64,000 bases of DNA from DAOUJI01 sp034422875. GTDB taxonomy: Bacteria; Chloroflexota; Dehalococcoidia; Lucifugimonadales; JAGWBF01. Below the pieces are notes generated by a model. It was not told the DNA's origin and made no database searches. It was given only the letters and a program-made list of their open reading frames with translations. The stretch's first letter is position 1, and the number at the start of each line of letters is the position of its first letter. The stretch is taken from NCBI GenBank assembly GCA_034422875.1, contig DAOUJI010000066.1:9821-73820 (forward strand). The letters run 5' to 3'. A program made the position numbers and the translations under genes. Shown in pieces: positions 34,202-42,881 of the stretch.

Positions 34202-35386
34202 ATGGCCCTTTCGGAAAAGGTGGCGAAGTTCGTTGAAGAGGGCGGATGGATCAGGAAGATGTTTGAGGCGGGCATCGCCCTGAAGCAGCAGTACGGCGAC
34301 GACAAGGTCTTCGACCTATCCCTGGGCAATCCGGTAGTGGAGCCGCCAGCCGAATTCAAGGCGGAGCTCCAACGGCTGGCTGCCAGCGAGACGCCGGGAA
34401 TGCACCGATACATGCCCAACGCGGGCTACGCCGACACCCGGGAGGCCGTTGCCGCGGGAATTCGGGAAGAGGCTGGGGTGGACATGACCGGCGCAGAAAT
34501 AGTGATGACGGCAGGAGCCGCCGCAGGCCTGAACGTGGCCCTTAAGACCATCCTGAACCCCGGGGACGAGGTTATCATCTTCGCTCCCTATTTCGTGGAA
34601 TACGTCTACTACACCGACAACCACGGCGGCGTGTCCGTGACGGCTCCCACCGACGCAGCGTTTCAGCCGGACCTGGCTGCTCTGGAGGGCTTAATTACAC
34701 CTAAAACCAGAGGCGTGCTAATCAACTCGCCCAACAACCCCTCGGGCGCGGTGTACGGGTCGGACACTCTGGCGGACCTGGGAGAGCTTCTGCGGGCGAA
34801 AAGCGCCCAATATGGTTCGGAGATATTCCTGATAAGCGACGAGCCTTACCGCCGAATCATCTTCGACGGCCTCTCCTATCCCCACGTCTATCCCCACTAC
34901 GAAGCCTCCATGGTGGTACACTCCCACGCCAAGGACCTGGCCCTCCCCGGCGAGCGCATTGGATACATAGCGGTGAATCCGGCCTACGAAGGGAAAACTG
35001 AACTGGCCGACGGCCTGACCTTCTGCAACCGCATCCTGGGGATAGTCAACGCACCCGCGCTCATGCAGCATGTGGTCAGGGCGCTGCAAGGGGTCACAGT
35101 GGACGTATCTGACTACCAGAGGAAGCGGGACTTCATCCACGGCGCGTTGACGGACCTGGGATACGACTGCTTCAAGCCCCAGGGGGCTTTCTATCTCTTC
35201 CCCAAGGCTCCAGGAGGGGACGACCTGGCCTTCGTGGATGAACTGCAACGCTATAACGTGCTGGTGGTGCCCGGCAGGGGCTTCGGGCAGGCTGGCCACT
35301 TCCGGGTGTCCTACTGCCTGGAGGACCGGGTTCTGAAAGGCTCGCTGGAAGGGTTCGCCGCCGCGGCCAAGAGCTTCGGGCTGTAA
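34202..35386 (+). CDS. PLP-dependent aminotransferase, class I/II
   Basis: Fold type I aminotransferase landmarks: DLSLGNPVVEPP, a glycine-rich cofactor loop TAGAAAGLNVALKTI, then INSPNNPSGAVY, ISDEPYRRIIFDG, and the Schiff-base region SHAKDLALPGERIGY with the catalytic Lys. C-terminal GRGFGQAGHFRVSYC carries the carboxylate-binding Arg. At 394 aa it is normal. ATG 34202 follows AGGAGG by 8 nt; the frame extends upstream through the antisense of tRNA-Met and is not coding there. The amino donor is unknown (aspartate/aromatic/alanine all possible). Confidence 0.88.
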   Translation: MALSEKVAKFVEEGGWIRKMFEAGIALKQQYGDDKVFDLSLGNPVVEPPAEFKAELQRLAASETPGMHRYMPNAGYADTREAVAAGIREEAGVDMTGAEIVMTAGAAAGLNVALKTILNPGDEVIIFAPYFVEYVYYTDNHGGVSVTAPTDAAFQPDLAALEGLITPKTRGVLINSPNNPSGAVYGSDTLADLGELLRAKSAQYGSEIFLISDEPYRRIIFDGLSYPHVYPHYEASMVVHSHAKDLALPGERIGYIAVNPAYEGKTELADGLTFCNRILGIVNAPALMQHVVRALQGVTVDVSDYQRKRDFIHGALTDLGYDCFKPQGAFYLFPKAPGGDDLAFVDELQRYNVLVVPGRGFGQAGHFRVSYCLEDRVLKGSLEGFAAAAKSFGL

Positions 35387-35410
35387 ATCCGGGCGTCGAC
35401 TGTACAAGCG

Positions 35411-35770
35411 ATGTCATCTACGAACGATCCCGTTCGACTACCAGAGTTCACCAACGACCTTGGAAGGCTGTCCAGAAAGCTCCGCTCTATCGACCGCGAC
35501 CTGGAAGCGTTCATTCGATTGCTCCAGGCAGGCCTCAAATCAAGCATACATGCAACCCGGGTTCCTGGGTTCGGTGAACTAAACGTATGGAAAGGCCGCG
35601 CAATTAGTCGAGACATGCGGAGTGGAAAATCCGGAGGGTTCAGAATCTGGTGGCTAGAAACCTCATCGGACACCGTAGCGCTGCTCTACATATACACTCA
35701 TCGCAGCAACGAGAACGAGAATCGTATCAGGGAAGAAGTTAGAAGGCGTCTTTCAACCAATGGATATTAG
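35411..35770 (+). CDS. RelE/ParE-like toxin candidate
   Basis: A small basic protein (119 aa) whose second half, GFGELNVWKGRAISRDMRSG, then GGFRIWWLETSSDTVALLYIYTHR, matches the RelE-superfamily pattern. In that pattern a basic segment is followed by a Gly-Gly-(Y/F)-R-(I/V) strand and a hydrophobic LLxIY strand. It lies 24 nt after the aminotransferase stop with no strong Shine-Dalgarno. Its 3' end overlaps by 18 nt, tail to tail, with the Panacea-domain gene, whose family members neutralise many toxins. No DNA-binding antitoxin of the usual type is next to it. Functional call is inference. Confidence 0.55.
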   Translation: MSSTNDPVRLPEFTNDLGRLSRKLRSIDRDLEAFIRLLQAGLKSSIHATRVPGFGELNVWKGRAISRDMRSGKSGGFRIWWLETSSDTVALLYIYTHRSNENENRIREEVRRRLSTNGY

Positions 35771-36289
35771 AGGAGACGTTTCCTCGTCTTCGCTATCGGG
35801 CATGGACTCAAACTTTCGCCTATAGTAGGCATACTCATACGGTATCGTTTCGCCCTCGGCAGTCGCTATCCAAGGGGCTTCCCCGTGACTTGCTGCTACT
35901 AGTTCGGCGGCCGTCTGATTTTCCCACTTTTTCGCGATGTCGAACATGAGCTTCAACTCAGTGGGCCTGAAGATGTCCAGCGGCGGCTCGACACCTGGTA
36001 TGACCGAATACCGGTATTGGGTGTACGGCCCCGACTGTTCCTTGATTTCTTGTACCAACCCAGACATCCTGCGCAATTCCTTTTGCATCTGCTTGGGATA
36101 CGGTCCCCGTGGCATGTGGACGTAGTCGGCGCCAGTGACCGCCACTCCATGTTGCTCGAAATGATCGAAGTCCAGGAAGTAGAGAAGCTTTGCCAATTTG
36201 GTTCGACCCAAAGTGCCGTTGCGCACGGTATCACAGAAGAACAGAAGCGCGGCCTGCATCTTTTTGGAACTATAGTGTGTCCTAGCCAT
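35753..36289 (-). CDS. Panacea-domain (DUF4065/SocA-like) protein, candidate antitoxin
   Basis: The 178-aa protein has the Panacea core: TKLAKLLYFLDFDHFEQHG, then VTGADYVHMPRGPYPKQMQ, followed by an alpha-helical region with LKLMFDIAKKWENQTAAEL and SHGEAPW. Panacea domains are known from antitoxins that pair with unrelated toxins, and from the SocA protease adaptor. The Gly-Pro in RGPYP and the aromatic Tyr before it are typical. It converges with the RelE-like gene and their 3' ends overlap by 18 nt, an orientation unlike the usual co-directional toxin-antitoxin operon. Confidence 0.8.
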   Translation of the reverse strand: MARTHYSSKKMQAALLFFCDTVRNGTLGRTKLAKLLYFLDFDHFEQHGVAVTGADYVHMPRGPYPKQMQKELRRMSGLVQEIKEQSGPYTQYRYSVIPGVEPPLDIFRPTELKLMFDIAKKWENQTAAELVAASHGEAPWIATAEGETIPYEYAYYRRKFESMPDSEDEETSPLISIG

Positions 36290-36429
36290 TACGGACCTCC
36301 GCCGCGTTGGGCGCCACCCAGCCTTAGAAAAATCGCTCTCGCCCTTGCGACCCCAGTTTGCGGCTGACTGGTATCTATATTATAGCAACCCCGCCCGCCC
36401 TACAGACAACGGGTCGTTATCCTTGTGAT

Positions 36430-37923
36430 CTATAACCCTCGCAGCTCCAGGGTCTCCACATGGCCGGTTTCCAGGCTGGCGACCCGGACGGCGTGGTTGT
36501 TTGTGTCCGCGACGTAGAGCTTTCCTCCAGCCGCGCTGATTCCTGACGGTTCGTGGAAGCGGGCTTCGAACGCCGAACCGTCTTTATAGCCGTGCTCGCC
36601 GCTGCCAAGGAACGTGAGCACGCTCCTCGTGCCCGGGTAGACCCGCTTTATCTTGTTGTTGTAGGTGTCGGCGATATACAGGACTCCGTCATGCCAGTCC
36701 ACCCCCTGGACGTGCTGGAGACGCACCTGTTCTCCCACTCCGTCCACGTCGCCCCACACGAACAGGTCCTCGCCCACGATAGTCCCCACACGCCCCGACG
36801 GGTTCAGGTCGGCGTACCTGACGGCACTGGCCTCGCTGTCAGCGAAATAGAGGCGTTCCCCGTCTGACGTGATGCCAGTGGGCTGGTCCAGAGAAGCCGA
36901 CATCAGGGGACCGTCTATGGGGGCCTCCCGGCCGTTGCCGGCGTATACGTTGACCTGGCCCGACGCCAGGTGGAGCGCCCAGAGTTGGTGGTTGCCCGCC
37001 ATAGCGATGTGCACGACGCCGTTGTGGACCGCCACGTCCCAGGGTGAACTCAGGGCTGTCCGCAGGGCAGGACCGCCTTCGGAATGGCCCCGCGCCTGCT
37101 CTCCCGTCCCGGCTACGGTCTCAACTGTTCCGGCCTCCAGGTCGACTGTCCGAATGGCGTGGTTCTCAGTGTCAGCTACATAGAGAGAGTTCCCGTCTTC
37201 CGACAGGGCCATTCCCTGGGGATGATCGAACTCGGCCGAATCATAATCCCCGTCGGCATGTCCCGGCTGGCCGCTTCCTATGACGTGCGTCACCTGTCCA
37301 TCCAAGTCGGCCACGACAATGCGGTTGTTGTTGGAGTCGGCTACAAACAGGCGTCCGGAAGCCTCGTCAGCCAATATCTTGCCTGGGAAGGAGAGTCCCG
37401 GCGCCTCTGGCGCTTCCCGTTGGAAGTCGAGCCGCTTCGTGCGGTCCAGCATCCCCTTCTCGTCGAACTCTTCCACCATTCGCCCAAGCAAGCCGTCGAA
37501 CTGCTCGAAGCTGAACTCCCCCTCGTGCTTGCCGATGACCTTGCCCTGGGGGTCCACAAACATCAGAGTGGGCCAGGCGCGGCAGCCGTACTCCCTCCAG
37601 ATGCTGAAGTCCCCGTCATTGACCACGGGGTGTTCCAGCTCGAACCTGAGCACCGCTTTCCTCAGGTTGTCCGTGTCCCGCTCAGAGGTGAACTTGGCAG
37701 AGTGGACTCCGATCACCACAAGCTCTGCCGCGTACTTGTGCTCCAGTTTCCGCAACTGCGGAAATATGTGCATGCAGTTCACTCAACAGGAGGTCCAGAA
37801 CTCCAGGATGACTATTTTCCCTACCAGCTCCTTCATGCTGATGGGCCTGCCAGTGTTGAGCCAGTCCTTACCTGACGGGAACTCGGGAGCGTTGACGTTG
37901 CCGAGGAAAGAGCGTGTGGCCAC
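36430..37923 (-). CDS. Thioredoxin-like/NHL-repeat protein, predicted selenoprotein (Sec47)
   Basis: From GTG 37923 (GGGGG 7 nt upstream) the frame runs 46 codons, ending KIVILEFWTSC, then TGA (37785-37783), then VNCMHIFPQLRKLE and 440 more residues in the same frame. Homologous thioredoxin-NHL proteins have FW(T/A)xCC-x-NC here, so TGA replaces a redox Cys: C-U-V-N-C. A perfect hairpin starts 18 nt after the TGA, as bacterial SECIS elements do, and selB is in this window. After the thioredoxin domain (to ~165; AWPTLMFVDPQG) come NHL/beta-propeller repeats (LFVADSNNNRIVVAD, LYVADTENHAIR, LYIADTYNNKIKRV, LYVADTNNHAVRVA). Total 497 aa. Probable cytoplasmic thiol/selenol redox protein. Confidence 0.85.
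37747..37764 (-). promoter_or_regulatory. Putative bacterial SECIS hairpin
   Basis: On the minus strand TTTCCGC-AGTT-GCGGAAA is a perfect 7-bp stem with a GU-containing tetraloop, inside the coding sequence, starting 18 nt after the TGA at 37783. Bacterial SECIS elements lie at this distance and carry a G-U in the loop for SelB. Confidence 0.72.
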
Positions 37924-37953
37924 TTTGGACCCCCTTTCAGTAAGCGCCCGCCC

Positions 37954-37959
37954 ATTATA
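37954..37959 (-). promoter_or_regulatory. -10 element for the selenoprotein gene
   Basis: The minus strand reads GTGTATAATG here, a perfect TATAAT. GTGACC, 19 nt upstream, is a 4-of-6 match to -35. Transcription would start about 25 nt before the GTG start codon. Confidence 0.5.
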
Positions 37960-37996
37960 CACCTGCGCCCCTGCGCACGGTCACAGGCTAAAATGC

Positions 37997-39310
37997 TCAA
38001 CCGGATGCGCCGGGCGAGGCGGCGGTCGGTTCCCGTTTCACAGGCCGCCTTACCAACAGTAAAGACACAGTCGCGACTCCCATGAATATGATGGCCAGCA
38101 TCAACGGGAAGTCATAGGTGTCGTGCCGTTCTCCCCACCAACCGACAAACCAGGGGGCCAGTATCATCATCCATGAAGAGGAGAATGTGATCATTCCTCG
38201 CATCGCGGCAAACCGGGTCCTCCCATAGAAGTCCCCCACCGTAGCCCAGAGCAGGAAGCCGGAGGCGTCGCCCACTCCGGCCAGTATCATGTATAGGTAT
38301 ATGGCCCAGGCGGAGCCGTCCCACTCCCCGGTAAGCAGGAACAGCGTCGCCAAGCCCTCCAGGGCGAGACACCCGGCCACCACCAGGTTCCTTGGGACCT
38401 TGTCGGAGACCCAGCCAACGGGTATGCGGGAGACTATGTTTACGACGAACAGAATCACCAGCAGGTACCCGAAAGTGGTGTCTCCCACTCCTTTGGAAAA
38501 CACGATGGGCTGGAGGTTAATCAAGATCCCCAAGGCGCCCGCACGCCGGAATATCTGACCGAGGACTATCAGCCAAAACGCAGAGGTCCCAATTGCCTCT
38601 CTGATGGTGAAGTCCACACTCCCCCTGCTGGGATTGCTCTGCCCGGTCCCCGACACTGCAATCGGAGGCCTGGGGCGGTCGCCATCGGGACGAAGGCCGA
38701 CGTTTTCCGGGGCGCTGTGCAGCCACAGCCCCAGCGGGGCCATGAGCACAACGTAACCCAGCCCGATGATGAGCGAGACCTGTTCCCAGCTGAACTTGAT
38801 GATCATGATGTTGACCAGGGGAACCAATGCGGCGGCCCCTATGGAAGCCACGGTTGCGAATATTGCCAGGGCCAGACCGCGATGCCTTATGAACCACATG
38901 TTGAGCATGTTGAAGAGGCCGTGCTGGACGGATATGGCGTTGGCGGCGGCTATGAGCCCCAGGTAGATGAGGGCGAATCCCAGGTAGTTGTCCACCCTGG
39001 AGAAGGCCAGGTACCCAACGCCGCCCACCAGGAGGCCGGCAATCACGACAATCCTGCCGCCGAACCTGTCCATCAACCAGGCGGCAACCGGTCCCAGGAC
39101 CTCCCCCTGGGCCCTGGCCAGGGAAAAGACCAGCGCCGTCTGCTCTTGCCGGAGGCGCAGAGATTCCTGGACGGGCACGAAGAACACGTTGAAACCGCGG
39201 AAGAAGATGCCGTTGGCTACGAAGATGACGAGGGAAGCGATGCCGAGGACGAACCAGCCGTAAAAGATACGGCCTCCTGTCATCCGGTCAAACCATCGCC
39301 TGGTGTCCAA
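37997..39310 (-). CDS. Major facilitator superfamily transporter
   Basis: About twelve hydrophobic segments in two halves of six. Between TM2 and TM3 is WLMDRFGGRIVVIAG, the MFS motif A analogue (DRfGgR). The central loop is charged and Pro-rich (about residues 200-225). The second half has GWVSDKVPRNLVVAG in the equivalent position. It resembles oxalate/formate-antiporter-like or monocarboxylate MFS families; substrate unresolved. The first frame start is TTG at 39310; the ATG at 39283 (MTGGRIFYGWF) is an alternative. It is 73 nt upstream of the selenoprotein gene, which has its own promoter. Confidence 0.85.
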   Translation of the reverse strand: MDTRRWFDRMTGGRIFYGWFVLGIASLVIFVANGIFFRGFNVFFVPVQESLRLRQEQTALVFSLARAQGEVLGPVAAWLMDRFGGRIVVIAGLLVGGVGYLAFSRVDNYLGFALIYLGLIAAANAISVQHGLFNMLNMWFIRHRGLALAIFATVASIGAAALVPLVNIMIIKFSWEQVSLIIGLGYVVLMAPLGLWLHSAPENVGLRPDGDRPRPPIAVSGTGQSNPSRGSVDFTIREAIGTSAFWLIVLGQIFRRAGALGILINLQPIVFSKGVGDTTFGYLLVILFVVNIVSRIPVGWVSDKVPRNLVVAGCLALEGLATLFLLTGEWDGSAWAIYLYMILAGVGDASGFLLWATVGDFYGRTRFAAMRGMITFSSSWMMILAPWFVGWWGERHDTYDFPLMLAIIFMGVATVSLLLVRRPVKREPTAASPGASG

Positions 39311-39456
39311 TGCTTTTCTGCGAGTTTTCGACGCTTTTCAATTGATAGGATGATAATCCGGAGCACGTATTATCCGGCCTCTGGGCGAAATACTCAAATT
39401 ACATAAAGAATCGGACTTTATCGACGCCGAAATTACGGGAAATAAATGGGGCTGAA

Positions 39457-39465
39457 TGGTATAAT
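39457..39465 (+). promoter_or_regulatory. Extended -10 promoter for gyrB
   Basis: TGGTATAAT is a TGn extended -10 with a perfect TATAAT (39460-39465), about 60 nt upstream of the gyrB ATG. No good -35 is seen at 17 nt, which extended -10 promoters tolerate. Confidence 0.55.
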
Positions 39466-39525
39466 TAAATAGACAATATTCGTATCTGTTTCTTGGGTTT
39501 CTCAAGTGTGGAGCGGGGAGTGTAG

Positions 39526-41454
39526 ATGACGTTAGAATATACCGCAAAAGACATTCAGGTCCTGGAAGGTCTGGAGGCTGTCCGACGGCGACCCGGGATG
39601 TACATCGGAAGCACCGACCAGCGGGGCCTGCACCATCTGATTTATGAGATAGTCGACAACAGCGTAGACGAGGCAATGGCCGGATACTGCACCCGGGTGG
39701 AGGTGCATATCCGGGAAGACGGCTCGGTTAAGGCTTCGGACAACGGCCGGGGCATTCCTGCCGACATACACCCAACCACCGGCAAGACCGCCATCGAGAC
39801 GGTCATGACCACCCTCCACGCCGGAGGAAAGTTCGGCGGCGGCGCGTACAAGGTGTCAGGCGGACTCCACGGCGTGGGCGCTTCGGTCGTCAACGGGCTT
39901 TCGTCCCACCTCAGAGTTGAGGTGCGGCGTGACGGCTTTCTCTACTTCCAGGAATACCAGGAGGGAGACCCTCTGGGCGACCTGCAAAAGGCGCCGCTGA
40001 CCGAAGACGACGCCGGCATAACGGGAACGACCATCATATTCACACCTGACCCCAAGGTGTTCCCGGAGATCGACTACGACTTCAACATCATCACGGGCCA
40101 TCTGCGTCAGATCGCATACCTCAACAAGAGCCTGGAAGTCCACCTCTGCAGCGACTGGCACAGCCGGGGCGGCGACAACGAAAGGACTTACTATTTCGAC
40201 GGGGGACTGGCGAGCCTTGCCCGCAGCATGAACCGAAACCGCAAGACGCTCCAGGACGACCCCTTCTACATGCTCAGGACCGTGGACGACACCATCGTTG
40301 AAGCCTCCATCCAATACAACGACGGCTACAACGAGTCAGTGCTCTCCTTCGCCAACTGCATCAACACCGAAGAGGGCGGGACCCACCTGACCGGCTTCCG
40401 GACAGCCCTGACCAGGGTCATCAACGACTACGGACGCAAGCAAAAGCTGCTCAGGGACGATCAGCCCAACCTGGCGGGTGAGGATGTCCGCGAGGGCCTG
40501 ACCGCCGTTATCAGCGTCAAGCTCACGGACCCTCAGTTCGAGGGCCAGACCAAGACGAAGTTGGGCAACGCCGAGGTCAAGGGAATCGTCGAGACCACCA
40601 TCGGAGAGACCCTTTCCCAATACCTGGAAGAGCACCCCATAGACGCCCGGCGCATTATCGACAACTGCGTCACGGCCCAGAAGGCGCGGGATGCTGCCAA
40701 GAAGGCCCGAGAGCTGGTCATACGCAAGAACGCGCTGGACGGCTCGTCCCTGCCTGGGAAGCTGGCAGACTGCCAGGAACGGAACCCGGAGCTGTCCGAG
40801 GTGTACATCGTGGAGGGAGAGTCGGCGGGAGGTTCGGCCAAAATGGGCCGGGACCGCCGTTTCCAGGCCATTCTCCCCATCAAGGGCAAGATTCTGAATG
40901 TTGAGCGTGTGCTGCACCAGCCGGAGAAGATACTGGGCCACGAGGAGATACGCTCGGTTATAGCCGCCCTGGGCGCGGGAGAAGGCGAGGAGTTCAACTC
41001 CACCAAGCTCCGCTATCATAAGGTCATCATAATGACGGACGCCGACGTGGACGGCTCCCACATCCGGACCCTGATGCTCACCCTGTTCTACAGGCGCATG
41101 GAGGAGCTCATTCGAGGCGGCTTCCTGTACATCGCCCAGCCGCCCCTCTACCGGGTCCAGTCAGGGAAGGACGTATCCTACGCATACACCGAGCCGGGCA
41201 AGGACCAGGTGCTGGAGAGGCTCAACGGCAAGAAGAACATCCAGTTGCAGCGCTACAAGGGCCTGGGAGAGATGAACCCCGACCAGCTTTGGGAAACCAC
41301 GATGAACCCGGAGAGTCGGAGCCTGTTGCAGGTGACCATCGAGGACGCCGCCCAGGTGAGCAACGTGTTCACAACCCTCATGGGGGACGAGGTGGCCCCC
41401 AGGAAGGCGTTCATCCAGACCCACGCCCGCTCCGTCAAGGAACTGGACGTCTAG
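39526..41454 (+). CDS. gyrB: DNA gyrase subunit B
   Basis: ATP-binding GHKL domain: RRRPGMYIGSTDQRGLHHL, EIVDNSVDEAMAG, SDNGRGIP, GGKFGGGAYKVSGGLHGVGAS. The TOPRIM domain has VEGESAGGSAKMGRDRRFQAI, LPIKGKILNVE and MTDADVDGSHIRTL. C-terminal QRYKGLGEMNPDQLWETTM is the gyrase/topo IV tail. At 642 aa it is a normal short GyrB; QAILPIKGKILNVE favours gyrase over ParE. The ATG follows GGGGAG by 7 nt. gyrA is not in the window. A hairpin in the repeat downstream can terminate it. Confidence 0.95.
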   Translation: MTLEYTAKDIQVLEGLEAVRRRPGMYIGSTDQRGLHHLIYEIVDNSVDEAMAGYCTRVEVHIREDGSVKASDNGRGIPADIHPTTGKTAIETVMTTLHAGGKFGGGAYKVSGGLHGVGASVVNGLSSHLRVEVRRDGFLYFQEYQEGDPLGDLQKAPLTEDDAGITGTTIIFTPDPKVFPEIDYDFNIITGHLRQIAYLNKSLEVHLCSDWHSRGGDNERTYYFDGGLASLARSMNRNRKTLQDDPFYMLRTVDDTIVEASIQYNDGYNESVLSFANCINTEEGGTHLTGFRTALTRVINDYGRKQKLLRDDQPNLAGEDVREGLTAVISVKLTDPQFEGQTKTKLGNAEVKGIVETTIGETLSQYLEEHPIDARRIIDNCVTAQKARDAAKKARELVIRKNALDGSSLPGKLADCQERNPELSEVYIVEGESAGGSAKMGRDRRFQAILPIKGKILNVERVLHQPEKILGHEEIRSVIAALGAGEGEEFNSTKLRYHKVIIMTDADVDGSHIRTLMLTLFYRRMEELIRGGFLYIAQPPLYRVQSGKDVSYAYTEPGKDQVLERLNGKKNIQLQRYKGLGEMNPDQLWETTMNPESRSLLQVTIEDAAQVSNVFTTLMGDEVAPRKAFIQTHARSVKELDV

Positions 41455-41498
41455 GCCCTGACTTCAACCCTCCCTCTGAGGAGACCGTTGCACAACTG

Positions 41499-41573
41499 GT
41501 AGGGGCGACCCTTGTGGTCGCCCTTATTTGTTGTCCATCGGGGAAACAGGGCAACCACCAGGGTTGCCCCTAC
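41499..41573. repeat. 75-bp palindromic repeat (MITE/REP-like), also gyrB terminator
   Basis: The left arm (41499-41523, from GTAGGGGCGACC) is nearly the reverse complement of the right arm (41549-41573, to GGTTGCCCCTAC), about 21 of 25 positions. Each arm also folds alone: GGGCGACC-CTTGT-GGTCGCCC followed by TTATTT serves as a terminator for gyrB. The GTAGGGGC(G/A)ACC...GCCC form is familiar as a high-copy intergenic element in several phyla. Confidence 0.7.
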
Positions 41574-41660
41574 GAACGTAACGCACCGTAAGAGGAGATT
41601 CGGGCCGACTGAGTCTCGTAGAATTCCGGTTACTCAAAGGTCTCCCTCGGTGAGAGGGGG

Positions 41661-42224
41661 CTAGACTGCCGGCTGCACCTGGCCATCGGGCGTCGCTTCC
41701 AGAAGGGTCCAGAAAGGATAACCCCGGCGGCGTATTTCGTCGCTCCCGCCTTCCCGCCGGTCCAATATGGCGGCCACCATCACCACCGTGCAGCCAGCCG
41801 CCTCCGCAGCCTCTATAGCGTGCAGCAGGGAACCGCCCGACGTGCAGGTGTCGTCCACCACCGCAACCTTGCATCCTTCCATCGGCAGCGGCCCCTCGAT
41901 AGCCCTACCTGCGCCGTGGCCTTTAGCCTCTTTCCTGACAATGAAAGCCGGTATAGGGGTTCCATCCAAGTGGCTGGTCAACGCTATGGCAGTCGCCATG
42001 GGGTCGGCGCCCAGCGTTGGGCCGCCCACGGCCTCGGCGCCGGCGTTTCTGACAACGGGCAGGAAGGTGCGCCCAATAAGAAAGGCGCCCTCGGGGTCCA
42101 GGGTCAACAGTCGCCCGTCGAAGTAGTATGGGCTGACCTTCCCTGACGACAGTGTAAATTCACCGTAGGTCAAAGCCCCGAGGCGTTCGGCCAACTCAAG
42201 CAGCCGGTGGGCATCGGATGTCAT
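41661..42224 (-). CDS. pyrE: Orotate phosphoribosyltransferase
   Basis: PyrE makes OMP from orotate and PRPP. Blocks: YGEFTLSSGKVSPYYFDGR, VGGPTLGADPMATAIA, FIVRKEAKGHGAGRAIEG (the flexible catalytic loop with Lys and His), and PRPP motif VAVVDDTCTSGGSLLHAI. At 187 aa it is normal. Its ATG overlaps the nadD stop (ATGA). It is thus in an obg-nadD-pyrE operon, away from the PyrR-controlled pyr genes at 9.8-13 kb. Confidence 0.94.
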   Translation of the reverse strand: MTSDAHRLLELAERLGALTYGEFTLSSGKVSPYYFDGRLLTLDPEGAFLIGRTFLPVVRNAGAEAVGGPTLGADPMATAIALTSHLDGTPIPAFIVRKEAKGHGAGRAIEGPLPMEGCKVAVVDDTCTSGGSLLHAIEAAEAAGCTVVMVAAILDRREGGSDEIRRRGYPFWTLLEATPDGQVQPAV

Positions 42225-42850
42225 GGGCGCCCCTCCGCGACACTCAAGTCCCCAGCCCGTTGACTGGACCCGTATAGACCATGTCGATGGATATACGCCT
42301 CTACAGCCTCCGGGACCCGATCCCCCACCGGAAGTCCCTTGGAGACCCTTTCCCTCACCTCCGTGGCGCTGATGGCCGTCAGCGGGGCTTCCAGGTAGAT
42401 AACGCGGGTGGATTCATCAGGCCTGCTTGCAGCGTTGGGCACATCATATCCCGGCCTTGGCACGGCTACGATGGTGCACAACTCCCGAATCCGCTCAGGT
42501 TCCTTCCAGCGGTCCATATGCACCGCTGAGTCTGCGCCCACGATTAAGAACAGCTCACGCGTTGGGTCCTCTCGATTCAACTCCTCCAGAGTGTCGACGG
42601 TGTAGGTCAGGCCTTCCCGTTCGACCTCCATGGGAGACACGGAGAAGCGGGGATTCGAGGAGACAGCCAGGGCTGCCATGTCCATACGGTGGTGCGCGGC
42701 GGACACTTCCTCCCCTTCTTTCATCCAGGGCCTTCCGGCGGGCACGAACCACACCTCATCCAGATGGCACGTTTCCAACGCCTCTTCCGCCGCCAGAAGA
42801 TGCCCTATATGGATGGGGTCGAAGGTCCCGCCCATCAGTCCCAACCGCAT
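42221..42850 (-). CDS. nadD: Nicotinate-nucleotide adenylyltransferase
   Basis: The nucleotidyltransferase motif GLMGGTFDPIHIGHLLAAEE contains the (H/T)xGH signature. VWFVPAGRPWMK and the C-terminal ISATEVRERVSKGLPVGDRVPEAVEAYIHRHGLY are diagnostic for NadD. The 209-aa protein makes NaAD in NAD synthesis. The 31-nt gap from obg and 4-nt overlap with pyrE make a compact operon. Confidence 0.94.
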   Translation of the reverse strand: MRLGLMGGTFDPIHIGHLLAAEEALETCHLDEVWFVPAGRPWMKEGEEVSAAHHRMDMAALAVSSNPRFSVSPMEVEREGLTYTVDTLEELNREDPTRELFLIVGADSAVHMDRWKEPERIRELCTIVAVPRPGYDVPNAASRPDESTRVIYLEAPLTAISATEVRERVSKGLPVGDRVPEAVEAYIHRHGLYGSSQRAGDLSVAEGRP

Positions 42851-42881
42851 GCTTTCACCAAACCCAGGGCTTCTGAGTCTT

